From assembly GCA_029851415.1 (NCBI GenBank), contig CM056742.1:13991736-14055735 (forward strand): a DNA stretch of 64,000 nucleotides. Direction: 5' to 3'. The position numbers were made by a program, and so were the translations under genes. The stretch comes from Eretmocerus hayati (lineage: Eukaryota > Arthropoda > Insecta > Hymenoptera > Aphelinidae). Shown in pieces: positions 24,488-35,144 of this stretch. How positions within the stretch are numbered: position 1 is the first letter of the stretch; every line of letters starts with the position of its first letter. The notes beneath the pieces are model-generated. The model was given only the letters and a program-made list of their open reading frames with translations. It was not told the DNA's origin and ran no database searches.

Positions 24488-25019
24488 TCAGGAATTTCAT
24501 TGAAGCGATTGGTCTTTCCTGCTAGTATTTTTATTGCAATTATGCAACGTTTCGATTGTGAGTGTACAATCCTCTTCAGGCTAAAAAATATACATGTACA
24601 TTAATGATCATATTCGAAAACAATCACAGTGACACTTTCACAATATCACACACAATTTTTACCTTAAAATATTCGAATAGTCACATTTGAAGAATCAAAT
24701 ACTTTCATCCAAGAAAATCCTGGAGTCGTTATTTCCTCTTTTGAACACAGTACAGTGATGGTGATAACTTTCCATTTCTATGACACAATATAATAATAAT
24801 TGAGCGACTTCTTCAAAAATAGAAGGGAAACTAAAAAAATTTCCTCTCACTTACAATTTAGATGTTTGTTACTGTGTTATTGATCCTTCAGTCCTGGGAT
24901 GACAAGGGATGATATTCTTGTCGATCGACTAGATGTTGTGTCGATCGATTCCCAAGGAGGACTGACAGATCAATAGCATTACAATTGTACAAAGAGAAGG
25001 TTCCTGTTTTACCGGCCGT
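24488..25019 (-). repeat. Terminal pLTR segment, left end
   Basis: This is the 3' flank of the first minus-strand copy. It contains the hammerhead-like core at 24550-24579 and an imperfect hairpin at 24889-24964. In element orientation it ends at ...gaaattcctgat, about 50 bp short of the right-hand terminus of the array. Confidence 0.7.
24550..24579 (-). ncRNA. Hammerhead-ribozyme-like core
   Basis: Read on the minus strand it is CTGAAGA, one G, GATTGT, a 6-nt loop, ACAATC, GAAA. That is the CUGANGA / stem II / GAAA order of a hammerhead, followed by a TTGCA/TGCAA hairpin that could act as stem III. Hammerheads are known in Penelope-like pLTRs. The extra G and a weak stem I make self-cleavage uncertain. 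Identical cores lie at 27925-27954, 31300-31329 and 34675-34704 (minus) and 38615-38644 and 41990-42019 (plus). Confidence 0.45.
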
Positions 25020-27797
25020 TTACAGTGATCTATTATATCGTATTGATTTCCTTGAGAGAGACATCTTGAGTTGGTCTAGCGAATACTTATATGTATTTTT
25101 TAGGCCGTCTAGATCTTCTCGTTTGTTGAGAGTGTTAGAGTGACAATAGATATTTAACATTTCAGAGAAGAGTCTAGGCTTGTATCTATTTTCAGTGTCC
25201 AAAATCTCAATGTTATCAAAATCAAAGGAATGTTGGAATTTCTTTGAATGTTGTGCTATCACTGATGTTTCTTTGCCGATTCTAATATCCCGTTCATGTT
25301 CATACGCTCTTTTTTTCATTTTTCTTAACGTTTGACCTATGTATGTCATATTGCAACTTCCACAGTTTATTTTATATACTAAGTTATGCTTTTCTGAGAT
25401 TGGTGAAGAATCTTTTCCTAATTTTATGAATCGATTAAATTGATTACAGTTGAAGGAAATGGGAACAAAAAAGAATTTTCTGGCTATTGCATTGAGAGAC
25501 GGAGTAAGATTTTTCACAAAGGGAAAAACTACCTTTGGGAGTTTGATAAAAATTTTTTTGGTGTTTGACTCGACATTGATATCAGAATTCTGTGACCTAT
25601 GGATTGCATGCATTCTTTTGCTAATATATTTATTAATAAATTTACTTGGGTAATTGTTAGATAATAGAAGATCTCGAATGACATTCAGGTTTGAAACGTG
25701 GAAAGACTTGTCAGAAAGTTTGATGGCTTTATCAACCAGGTTATATATAATAGCTATTTTTTGCGATACAGGATGATGAGATAGAAAATTGATGTAACGT
25801 CCTGATGCAGTTGGTTTTCTGAACCAATTGGTCAGGCATGTTTGATTCGGACGTCTAATAATCTGCAGGTCCAGAAAACTGATACAACCGTCTACCTCTT
25901 TCTCATGTGTAAATTGAAGGTGATCATCAAAATTGTTGAAGGTTTGCAAACATTGGGAAATCATATCTTTTTTGACGATTAGAAGACAGTCATCTACATA
26001 TCTCTTATAGAATAAAATACTCCTTTTCATAATATTCAGGCTATGATTTTCTAAGAGTTCTAGTGTTATTTCTGCATAAAATGGGCTCGTGCAGCCACCC
26101 ATAGGAGAACCTACTTTTTGCCTGTAAAATTTTCCATTAAACTGAATATATGTTGAATTGAGGAGTATTCTGATTTTCGAAAGGAATTCATCTCTACTCA
26201 TATATCTGCCTACTGTACTTCTTAGATATTTCCAGTTCCTTTTTAGAGCTTCTATGATTAGATCAGGATGTAAATTTGTAAACAAACTTATAACGTCAAA
26301 AGAGACCAGCTCATAATCCTCCGGAATAGATAATTCCTCCAACATTTTAACCATCTCATAGCTATTTTTGATTCGAGATTCAGGCATAGGAATATGTTTG
26401 TTGAAGTGAACAGAAAGACATTTGTCTAAACGATGAGTGGGACTATTGACAGTAGAAACGATAATACGAACAGGATAACCTGCTTTGTGAACTTTGACCA
26501 ATCCATAAGCACGTGGAACGTTAGTTTGAGACAGATCTCGTTTTATGTAATTGAAGCTAGAATCAGAGCCAATCAAACCTTTTTTTGTCCAGTCATCAAC
26601 TATTTCTGTAACAGCATTCTGTAAAGAACTCAAAGGGGATTTCTTAACTTTATCATAATAATTCTCATCTCCAAGGCTTGCTTCTACTTTTTGTACATAA
26701 TCATCCTTGGAAATAACCACAGTAACATTACCTTTATCTGCTCTAGTAATCCAAATTCCCTTATTGTCCTTGATAAAAGTTTCAGTTTGTTTGATTTTAT
26801 GAGAAATAATACGATCCTGCAAGGTGATATGATGTATACTATTATTAAAACTATTCAGTTGTGTGAGGGCTTTCTCTCGAAACCTCTCATCTAGATCGTC
26901 ATACTGATCATATAGGTGTTCCAAATTTTTTAAAAAACTGAAAAATGTTCTCTTATCAAGAGATGAAGTGAAACTGAATTTTTCTCCCAAACTCAATATA
27001 TCTGAAACAGCTTGTGGGATATTAATGTTCGTGAGATTGACGAGCCACTTTTCCTTGAAATTGTTTTGTGAAATTTGGTCTTCCTGAACGTGAGAATTGG
27101 TGGATAGTTTCTCAGTGACCTCAGGAGCATTGTCATGGCCTTGAACAGACCATAATTTCAAAAACTTTTTATCATGCGTTTTTCTCACGTTCATTTTCAA
27201 CTTATCAGTGATATTTTTAAATGTATCCACAAACTGTTCAGCCAAACTGCAATTGAGTTGAGATTTTAGATTTTCTACTGACTGGTCGATATTTTTCGAT
27301 AGAAATTTTAAATGAATATTCAAATCATGAATTTCAAGGTTCAACAGTCTCTTCTGAATTTGGAACTGAATTTCTTTGGATCTCCTTCTAGCCAAATTAC
27401 TGTGAAATGTCACATTACCAACAGATTTAGTACAATTTTGTAGATGTGAGGGAATAATATCAAACGTTCTACATCGAAGTAAGAAGCGAAGTTGTTCGTT
27501 AGAAGTCGCCCGTTTTCTCATTAATTTGGCAAGTTTTACAAATGAATCAGAGATTTTATCACAGAAAACATGTCTCAGTGATCTCAGAAATTCAGAGAAT
27601 ATAAAATTTTGTTGGTTAGACAATATATTACCAAGTTCTTCGAGGGTCTTCTTAGATGTAAAATACTGTGTGTGTGACGAGTGATTGTTTTGATCGTCAG
27701 ATGTTTCGATGACCTCTTGAAGCGCCGCTTGACGTGATGTTTGCCGCGCAGTATATTCTTCTGCAAGCTGCTTGCTACGCGCTCGCGTGATCGGCAT
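25020..27797 (-). CDS. Penelope-like element polyprotein (RT + GIY-YIG endonuclease), copy 1
   Basis: This intact 925-residue protein copies element RNA into the genome. Domains in order: an N-terminal region with basic and helical character (1-340); the Penelope-specific TRADKGNVTVVISKDDY block (351-367); reverse transcriptase with SFDVISLFTNL (catalytic Asp 501), GSPMGGCTSP (563-572) and YVDD (600-603, Asp 602/603); a thumb region; and a C-terminal GIY-YIG endonuclease, NCGSCNMTYIGQT then R830 and E833, preceded by a Cys-x2-Cys pair (812, 815). All expected catalytic residues are present and there is no stop, so the copy looks competent. Start: ATG opening MPITRARSKQ. Another ATG five bases upstream overlaps it in a different frame and leads only to a 72-codon frame. 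Relative to the other full copies it has Ser798 and Cys885. Confidence 0.93.
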   Translation of the reverse strand: MPITRARSKQLAEEYTARQTSRQAALQEVIETSDDQNNHSSHTQYFTSKKTLEELGNILSNQQNFIFSEFLRSLRHVFCDKISDSFVKLAKLMRKRATSNEQLRFLLRCRTFDIIPSHLQNCTKSVGNVTFHSNLARRRSKEIQFQIQKRLLNLEIHDLNIHLKFLSKNIDQSVENLKSQLNCSLAEQFVDTFKNITDKLKMNVRKTHDKKFLKLWSVQGHDNAPEVTEKLSTNSHVQEDQISQNNFKEKWLVNLTNINIPQAVSDILSLGEKFSFTSSLDKRTFFSFLKNLEHLYDQYDDLDERFREKALTQLNSFNNSIHHITLQDRIISHKIKQTETFIKDNKGIWITRADKGNVTVVISKDDYVQKVEASLGDENYYDKVKKSPLSSLQNAVTEIVDDWTKKGLIGSDSSFNYIKRDLSQTNVPRAYGLVKVHKAGYPVRIIVSTVNSPTHRLDKCLSVHFNKHIPMPESRIKNSYEMVKMLEELSIPEDYELVSFDVISLFTNLHPDLIIEALKRNWKYLRSTVGRYMSRDEFLSKIRILLNSTYIQFNGKFYRQKVGSPMGGCTSPFYAEITLELLENHSLNIMKRSILFYKRYVDDCLLIVKKDMISQCLQTFNNFDDHLQFTHEKEVDGCISFLDLQIIRRPNQTCLTNWFRKPTASGRYINFLSHHPVSQKIAIIYNLVDKAIKLSDKSFHVSNLNVIRDLLLSNNYPSKFINKYISKRMHAIHRSQNSDINVESNTKKIFIKLPKVVFPFVKNLTPSLNAIARKFFFVPISFNCNQFNRFIKLGKDSSPISEKHNLVYKINCGSCNMTYIGQTLRKMKKRAYEHERDIRIGKETSVIAQHSKKFQHSFDFDNIEILDTENRYKPRLFSEMLNIYCHSNTLNKREDLDGLKNTYKYSLDQLKMSLSRKSIRYNRSL

Positions 27798-28394
27798 TTC
27801 ATGTACCCAATGCCAATAGATATCGATGAAAATGACTCGATTGCAGGATCAAAAATTGATAATCAGGAATTTCATTGAAGCGATTGGTCTTTCCTGCTAG
27901 TATTTTTATTGCAATTATGCAACGTTTCGATTGTGAGTGTACAATCCTCTTCAGGCTAAAAAATATACATGTACATTAATGATCATATTCGAAAACAATC
28001 ACAGTGACACTTTCACAATATCACACACAATTTTTACCTTAAAATATTCGAATAGTCACATTTGAAGAATCAAATACTTTCATCCAAGAAAATCCTGGAG
28101 TCGTTATTTCCTCTTTTGAACACAGTACAGTGATGGTGATAACTTTCCATTTCTATGACACAATATAATAATAATTGAGCGACTTCTTCAAAAATAGAAG
28201 GGAAACTAAAAAAATTTCCTCTCACTTACAATTTAGATGTTTGTTACTGTGTTATTGATCCTTCAGTCCTGGGATGACAAGGGATGATATTCTTGTCGAT
28301 CGACTAGATGTTGTGTCGATCGATTCCCAAGGAGGACTGACAGATCAATAGCATTACAATTGTACAAAGAGAAGGTTCCTGTTTTACCGGCCGT
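27798..28394 (-). repeat. Inter-ORF pLTR segment
   Basis: This 597-bp spacer lies between copies 2 and 1. It carries the element's promoter or leader and its 3' UTR, the hammerhead-like core at 27925-27954, and a hairpin built on cagtcct...aggactg and tcgatcgac...gtcgatcga at about 28264-28339. Confidence 0.7.
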
Positions 28395-31172
28395 TTACAG
28401 TGATCTATTATATCGTATTGATTTCCTTGAGAGAGACATCTTGAGTTGGTCTAGCGAATACTTATATGTATTTTTTAGGCCGTCTAGATCTTCTCGTTTG
28501 TTGAGAGTGTTAGAGTGATAATAGATATTTAACATTTCAGAGAAGAGTCTAGGCTTGTATCTATTTTCAGTGTCCAAAATCTCAATGTTATCAAAATCAA
28601 AGGAATGTTGGAATTTCTTTGAATGTTGTGCTATCACTGATGTTTCTTTGCCGATTCTAATATCCCGTTCATGTTCATACGCTCTTTTTTTCATTTTTCT
28701 TAACGTTTGACCTATGTATGTCATATTGCAACTTCCACAGTTTATTTTATATACTAAGTTATGCTTTTCTGAGATTGGTAAAGAATCTTTTCCTAATTTT
28801 ATGAATCGATTAAATTGATTACAGTTGAAGGAAATGGGAACAAAAAAGAATTTTCTGGCTATTGCATTGAGAGACGGAGTAAGATTTTTCACAAAGGGAA
28901 AAACTACCTTTGGGAGTTTGATAAAAATTTTTTTGGTGTTTGACTCGACATTGATATCAGAATTCTGTGACCTATGGATTGCATGCATTCTTTTGCTAAT
29001 ATATTTATTAATAAATTTACTTGGGTAATTGTTAGATAATAGAAGATCTCGAATGACATTCAGGTTTGAAACGTGGAAAGACTTGTCAGAAAGTTTGATG
29101 GCTTTATCAACCAGGTTATATATAATAGCTATTTTTTGCGATACAGGATGATGAGATAGAAAATTGATGTAACGTCCTGATGCAGTTGGTTTTCTGAACC
29201 AATTGGTCAGGCATGTTTGATTCGGACGTCTAATAATCTGCAGGTCCAGAAAACTGATACAACCGTCTACCTCTTTCTCATGTGTAAATTGAAGGTGATC
29301 ATCAAAATTGTTGAAGGTTTGCAAACATTGGGAAATCATATCTTTTTTGACGATTAGAAGACAGTCATCTACATATCTCTTATAGAATAAAATACTCCTT
29401 TTCATAATATTCAGGCTATGATTTTCTAAGAGTTCTAGTGTTATTTCTGCATAAAATGGGCTCGTGCAGCCACCCATAGGAGAACCTACTTTTTGCCTGT
29501 AAAATTTTCCATTAAACTGAATATATGTTGAATTGAGGAGTATTCTGATTTTCGAAAGGAATTCATCTCTACTCATATATCTGCCTACTGTACTTCTTAG
29601 ATATTTCCAGTTCCTTTTTAGAGCTTCTATGATTAGATCAGGATGTAAATTTGTAAACAAACTTATAACGTCAAAAGAGACCAGCTCATAATCCTCCGGA
29701 ATAGATAATTCCTCCAACATTTTAACCATCTCATAGCTATTTTTGATTCGAGATTCAGGCATAGGAATATGTTTGTTGAAGTGAACAGAAAGACATTTGT
29801 CTAAACGATGAGTGGGACTATTGACAGTAGAAACGATAATACGAACAGGATAACCTGCTTTGTGAACTTTGACCAATCCATAAGCACGTGGAACGTTAGT
29901 TTGAGACAGATCTCGTTTTATGTAATTGAAGCTAGAATCAGAGCCAATCAAACCTTTTTTTGTCCAGTCATCAACTATTTCTGTAACAGCATTCTGTAAA
30001 GAACTCAAAGGGGATTTCTTAACTTTATCATAATAATTCTCATCTCCAAGGCTTGCTTCTACTTTTTGTACATAATCATCCTTGGAAATAACCACAGTAA
30101 CATTACCTTTATCTGCTCTAGTAATCCAAATTCCCTTATTGTCCTTGATAAAAGTTTCAGTTTGTTTGATTTTATGAGAAATAATACGATCCTGCAAGGT
30201 GATATGATGTATACTATTATTAAAACTATTCAGTTGTGTGAGGGCTTTCTCTCGAAACCTCTCATCTAGATCGTCATACTGATCATATAGGTGTTCCAAA
30301 TTTTTTAAAAAACTGAAAAATGTTCTCTTATCAAGAGATGAAGTGAAACTGAATTTTTCTCCCAAACTCAATATATCTGAAACAGCTTGTGGGATATTAA
30401 TGTTCGTGAGATTGACGAGCCACTTTTCCTTGAAATTGTTTTGTGAAATTTGGTCTTCCTGAACGTGAGAATTGGTGGATAGTTTCTCAGTGACCTCAGG
30501 AGCATTGTCATGGCCTTGAACAGACCATAATTTCAAAAACTTTTTATCATGCGTTTTTCTCACGTTCATTTTCAACTTATCAGTGATATTTTTAAATGTA
30601 TCCACAAACTGTTCAGCCAAACTGCAATTGAGTTGAGATTTTAGATTTTCTACTGACTGGTCGATATTTTTCGATAGAAATTTTAAATGAATATTCAAAT
30701 CATGAATTTCAAGGTTCAACAGTCTCTTCTGAATTTGGAACTGAATTTCTTTGGATCTCCTTCTAGCCAAATTACTGTGAAATGTCACATTACCAACAGA
30801 TTTAGTACAATTTTGTAGATGTGAGGGAATAATATCAAACGTTCTACATCGAAGTAAGAAGCGAAGTTGTTCGTTAGAAGTCGCCCGTTTTCTCATTAAT
30901 TTGGCAAGTTTTACAAATGAATCAGAGATTTTATCACAGAAAACATGTCTCAGTGATCTCAGAAATTCAGAGAATATAAAATTTTGTTGGTTAGACAATA
31001 TATTACCAAGTTCTTCGAGGGTCTTCTTAGATGTAAAATACTGTGTGTGTGACGAGTGATTGTTTTGATCGTCAGATGTTTCGATGACCTCTTGAAGCGC
31101 CGCTTGACGTGATGTTTGCCGCGCAGTATATTCTTCTGCAAGCTGCTTGCTACGCGCTCGCGTGATCGGCAT
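28395..31172 (-). CDS. Penelope-like element polyprotein, copy 2
   Basis: Full-length (925 residues) and intact. It differs from copy 1 at only two visible residues, Leu798 and Tyr885. RT YVDD and the endonuclease YIG are unchanged. Confidence 0.93.
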   Translation of the reverse strand: MPITRARSKQLAEEYTARQTSRQAALQEVIETSDDQNNHSSHTQYFTSKKTLEELGNILSNQQNFIFSEFLRSLRHVFCDKISDSFVKLAKLMRKRATSNEQLRFLLRCRTFDIIPSHLQNCTKSVGNVTFHSNLARRRSKEIQFQIQKRLLNLEIHDLNIHLKFLSKNIDQSVENLKSQLNCSLAEQFVDTFKNITDKLKMNVRKTHDKKFLKLWSVQGHDNAPEVTEKLSTNSHVQEDQISQNNFKEKWLVNLTNINIPQAVSDILSLGEKFSFTSSLDKRTFFSFLKNLEHLYDQYDDLDERFREKALTQLNSFNNSIHHITLQDRIISHKIKQTETFIKDNKGIWITRADKGNVTVVISKDDYVQKVEASLGDENYYDKVKKSPLSSLQNAVTEIVDDWTKKGLIGSDSSFNYIKRDLSQTNVPRAYGLVKVHKAGYPVRIIVSTVNSPTHRLDKCLSVHFNKHIPMPESRIKNSYEMVKMLEELSIPEDYELVSFDVISLFTNLHPDLIIEALKRNWKYLRSTVGRYMSRDEFLSKIRILLNSTYIQFNGKFYRQKVGSPMGGCTSPFYAEITLELLENHSLNIMKRSILFYKRYVDDCLLIVKKDMISQCLQTFNNFDDHLQFTHEKEVDGCISFLDLQIIRRPNQTCLTNWFRKPTASGRYINFLSHHPVSQKIAIIYNLVDKAIKLSDKSFHVSNLNVIRDLLLSNNYPSKFINKYISKRMHAIHRSQNSDINVESNTKKIFIKLPKVVFPFVKNLTPSLNAIARKFFFVPISFNCNQFNRFIKLGKDSLPISEKHNLVYKINCGSCNMTYIGQTLRKMKKRAYEHERDIRIGKETSVIAQHSKKFQHSFDFDNIEILDTENRYKPRLFSEMLNIYYHSNTLNKREDLDGLKNTYKYSLDQLKMSLSRKSIRYNRSL

Positions 31173-31769
31173 TTCATGTACCCAATGCCAATAGATATCG
31201 ATGAAAATGACTCGATTGCAGGATCAAAAATTGATAATCAGGAATTTCATTGAAGCGATTGGTCTTTCCTGCTAGTATTTTTATTGCAATTATGCAACGT
31301 TTCGATTGTGAGTGTACAATCCTCTTCAGGCTAAAAAATATACATGTACATTAATGATCATATTCGAAAACAATCACAGTGACACTTTCACAATATCACA
31401 CACAATTTTTACCTTAAAATATTCGAATAGTCACATTTGAAGAATCAAATACTTTCATCCAAGAAAATCCTGGAGTCGTTATTTCCTCTTTTGAACACAG
31501 TACAGTGATGGTGATAACTTTCCATTTCTATGACACAATATAATAATAATTGAGCGACTTCTTCAAAAATAGAAGGGAAACTAAAAAAATTTCCTCTCAC
31601 TTACAATTTAGATGTTTGTTACTGTGTTATTGATCCTTCAGTCCTGGGATGACAAGGGATGATATTCTTGTCGATCGACTAGATGTTGTGTCGATCGATT
31701 CCCAAGGAGGACTGACAGATCAATAGCATTACAATTGTACAAAGAGAAGGTTCCTGTTTTACCGGCCGT
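31173..31769 (-). repeat. Inter-ORF pLTR segment
   Basis: Same 597-bp spacer between copies 3 and 2; hammerhead-like core at 31300-31329. Confidence 0.7.
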
Positions 31770-34547
31770 TTACAGTGATCTATTATATCGTATTGATTTC
31801 CTTGAGAGAGACATCTTGAGTTGGTCTAGCGAATACTTATATGTATTTTTTAGGCCGTCTAGATCTTCTCGTTTGTTGAGAGTGTTAGAGTGATAATAGA
31901 TATTTAACATTTCAGAGAAGAGTCTAGGCTTGTATCTATTTTCAGTGTCCAAAATCTCAATGTTATCAAAATCAAAGGAATGTTGGAATTTCTTTGAATG
32001 TTGTGCTATCACTGATGTTTCTTTGCCGATTCTAATATCCCGTTCATGTTCATACGCTCTTTTTTTCATTTTTCTTAACGTTTGACCTATGTATGTCATA
32101 TTGCAACTTCCACAGTTTATTTTATATACTAAGTTATGCTTTTCTGAGATTGGTAAAGAATCTTTTCCTAATTTTATGAATCGATTAAATTGATTACAGT
32201 TGAAGGAAATGGGAACAAAAAAGAATTTTCTGGCTATTGCATTGAGAGACGGAGTAAGATTTTTCACAAAGGGAAAAACTACCTTTGGGAGTTTGATAAA
32301 AATTTTTTTGGTGTTTGACTCTACATTGATATCAGAATTCTGTGACCTATGGATTGCATGCATTCTTTTGCTAATATATTTATTAATAAATTTACTTGGG
32401 TAATTGTTAGATAATAGAAGATCTCGAATGACATTCAGGTTTGAAACGTGGAAAGACTTGTCAGAAAGTTTGATGGCTTTATCAACCAGGTTATATATAA
32501 TAGCTATTTTTTGCGATACAGGATGATGAGATAGAAAATTGATGTAACGTCCTGATGCAGTTGGTTTTCTGAACCAATTGGTCAGGCATGTTTGATTCGG
32601 ACGTCTAATAATCTGCAGGTCCAGAAAACTGATACAACCGTCTACCTCTTTCTCATGTGTAAATTGAAGGTGATCATCAAAATTGTTGAAGGTTTGCAAA
32701 CATTGGGAAATCATATCTTTTTTGACGATTAGAAGACAGTCATCTACATATCTCTTATAGAATAAAATACTCCTTTTCATAATATTCAGGCTATGATTTT
32801 CTAAGAGTTCTAGTGTTATTTCTGCATAAAATGGGCTCGTGCAGCCACCCATAGGAGAACCTACTTTTTGCCTGTAAAATTTTCCATTAAACTGAATATA
32901 TGTTGAATTGAGGAGTATTCTGATTTTCGAAAGGAATTCATCTCTACCCATATATCTGCCTACTGTACTTCTTAGATATTTCCAGTTCCTTTTTAGAGCT
33001 TCTATGATTAGATCAGGATGTAAATTTGTAAACAAACTTATAACGTCAAAAGAGACCAGCTCATAATCCTCCGGAATAGATAATTCCTCCAACATTTTAA
33101 CCATCTCATAGCTATTTTTGATTCGAGATTCAGGCATAGGAATATGTTTGTTGAAGTGAACAGAAAGACATTTGTCTAAACGATGAGTGGGACTATTGAC
33201 AGTAGAAACGATAATACGAACAGGATAACCTGCTTTGTGAACTTTGACCAATCCATAAGCACGTGGAACGTTAGTTTGAGACAGATCTCGTTTTATGTAA
33301 TTGAAGCTAGAATCAGAGCCAATCAAACCTTTTTTTGTCCAGTCATCAACTATTTCTGTAACAGCATTCTGTAAAGAACTCAAAGGGGATTTCTTAACTT
33401 TATCATAATAATTCTCATCTCCAAGGCTTGCTTCTACTTTTTGTACATAATCATCCTTGGAAATAACCACAGTAACATTACCTTTATCTGCTCTAGTAAT
33501 CCAAATTCCCTTATTGTCCTTGATAAAAGTTTCAGTTTGTTTGATTTTATGAGAAATAATACGATCCTGCAAGGTGATATGATGTATACTATTATTAAAA
33601 CTATTCAGTTGTGTGAGGGCTTTCTCTCGAAACCTCTCATCTAGATCGTCATACTGATCATATAGGTGTTCCAAATTTTTTAAAAAACTGAAAAATGTTC
33701 TCTTATCAAGAGATGAAGTGAAACTGAATTTTTCTCCCAAACTCAATATATCTGAAACAGCTTGTGGGATATTAATGTTCGTGAGATTGACGAGCCACTT
33801 TTCCTTGAAATTGTTTTGTGAAATTTGGTCTTCCTGAACGTGAGAATTGGTGGATAGTTTCTCAGTGACCTCAGGAGCATTGTCATGGCCTTGAACAGAC
33901 CATAATTTCAAAAACTTTTTATCATGCGTTTTTCTCACGTTCATTTTCAACTTATCAGTGATATTTTTAAATGTATCCACAAACTGTTCAGCCAAACTGC
34001 AATTGAGTTGAGATTTTAGATTTTCTACTGACTGGTCGATATTTTTCGATAGAAATTTTAAATGAATATTCAAATCATGAATTTCAAGGTTCAACAGTCT
34101 CTTCTGAATTTGGAACTGAATTTCTTTGGATCTCCTTCTAGCCAAATTACTGTGAAATGTCACATTACCAACAGATTTAGTACAATTTTGTAGATGTGAG
34201 GGAATAATATCAAACGTTCTACATCGAAGTAAGAAGCGAAGTTGTTCGTTAGAAGTCGCCCGTTTTCTCATTAATTTGGCAAGTTTTACAAATGAATCAG
34301 AGATTTTATCACAGAAAACATGTCTCAGTGATCTCAGAAATTCAGAGAATATAAAATTTTGTTGGTTAGACAATATATTACCAAGTTCTTCGAGGGTCTT
34401 CTTAGATGTAAAATACTGTGTGTGTGACGAGTGATTGTTTTGATCGTCAGATGTTTCGATGACCTCTTGAAGCGCCGCTTGACGTGATGTTTGCCGCGCA
34501 GTATATTCTTCTGCAAGCTGCTTGCTACGCGCTCGCGTGATCGGCAT
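31770..34547 (-). CDS. Penelope-like element polyprotein, copy 3
   Basis: Full-length and intact. Leu798 and Tyr885 as in copy 2, with a private Ser534Gly change between RT motifs. This private substitution argues that the array is not purely a duplicated assembly artefact. Confidence 0.93.
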   Translation of the reverse strand: MPITRARSKQLAEEYTARQTSRQAALQEVIETSDDQNNHSSHTQYFTSKKTLEELGNILSNQQNFIFSEFLRSLRHVFCDKISDSFVKLAKLMRKRATSNEQLRFLLRCRTFDIIPSHLQNCTKSVGNVTFHSNLARRRSKEIQFQIQKRLLNLEIHDLNIHLKFLSKNIDQSVENLKSQLNCSLAEQFVDTFKNITDKLKMNVRKTHDKKFLKLWSVQGHDNAPEVTEKLSTNSHVQEDQISQNNFKEKWLVNLTNINIPQAVSDILSLGEKFSFTSSLDKRTFFSFLKNLEHLYDQYDDLDERFREKALTQLNSFNNSIHHITLQDRIISHKIKQTETFIKDNKGIWITRADKGNVTVVISKDDYVQKVEASLGDENYYDKVKKSPLSSLQNAVTEIVDDWTKKGLIGSDSSFNYIKRDLSQTNVPRAYGLVKVHKAGYPVRIIVSTVNSPTHRLDKCLSVHFNKHIPMPESRIKNSYEMVKMLEELSIPEDYELVSFDVISLFTNLHPDLIIEALKRNWKYLRSTVGRYMGRDEFLSKIRILLNSTYIQFNGKFYRQKVGSPMGGCTSPFYAEITLELLENHSLNIMKRSILFYKRYVDDCLLIVKKDMISQCLQTFNNFDDHLQFTHEKEVDGCISFLDLQIIRRPNQTCLTNWFRKPTASGRYINFLSHHPVSQKIAIIYNLVDKAIKLSDKSFHVSNLNVIRDLLLSNNYPSKFINKYISKRMHAIHRSQNSDINVESNTKKIFIKLPKVVFPFVKNLTPSLNAIARKFFFVPISFNCNQFNRFIKLGKDSLPISEKHNLVYKINCGSCNMTYIGQTLRKMKKRAYEHERDIRIGKETSVIAQHSKKFQHSFDFDNIEILDTENRYKPRLFSEMLNIYYHSNTLNKREDLDGLKNTYKYSLDQLKMSLSRKSIRYNRSL

Positions 34548-35144
34548 TTCATGTACCCAATGCCAATAGATATCGATGAAAATGACTCGATTGCAGGATC
34601 AAAAATTGATAATCAGGAATTTCATTGAAGCGATTGGTCTTTCCTGCTAGTATTTTTATTGCAATTATGCAACGTTTCGATTGTGAGTGTACAATCCTCT
34701 TCAGGCTAAAAAATATACATGTACATTAATGATCATATTCGAAAACAATCACAGTGACACTTTCACAATATCACACACAATTTTTACCTTAAAATATTCG
34801 AATAGTCACATTTGAAGAATCAAATACTTTCATCCAAGAAAATCCTGGAGTCGTTATTTCCTCTTTTGAACACAGTACAGTGATGGTGATAACTTTCCAT
34901 TTCTATGACACAATATAATAATAATTGAGCGACTTCTTCAAAAATAGAAGGGAAACTAAAAAAATTTCCTCTCACTTACAATTTAGATGTTTGTTACTGT
35001 GTTATTGATCCTTCAGTCCTGGGATGACAAGGGATGATATTCTTGTCGATCGACTAGATGTTGTGTCGATCGATTCCCAAGGAGGACTGACAGATCAATA
35101 GCATTACAATTGTACAAAGAGAAGGTTCCTGTTTTACCGGCCGT
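34548..35144 (-). repeat. Inter-ORF pLTR segment
   Basis: Same spacer, between the truncated copy 4 and copy 3; hammerhead-like core at 34675-34704. In element terms this is the upstream pLTR that would drive copy 3. Confidence 0.7.

Noticed and set aside
25450..25653. 67- and 63-codon frames opposite each Penelope ORF
   Set aside because: They repeat only because the ORF repeats; they are shadows in another frame with no independent signal.
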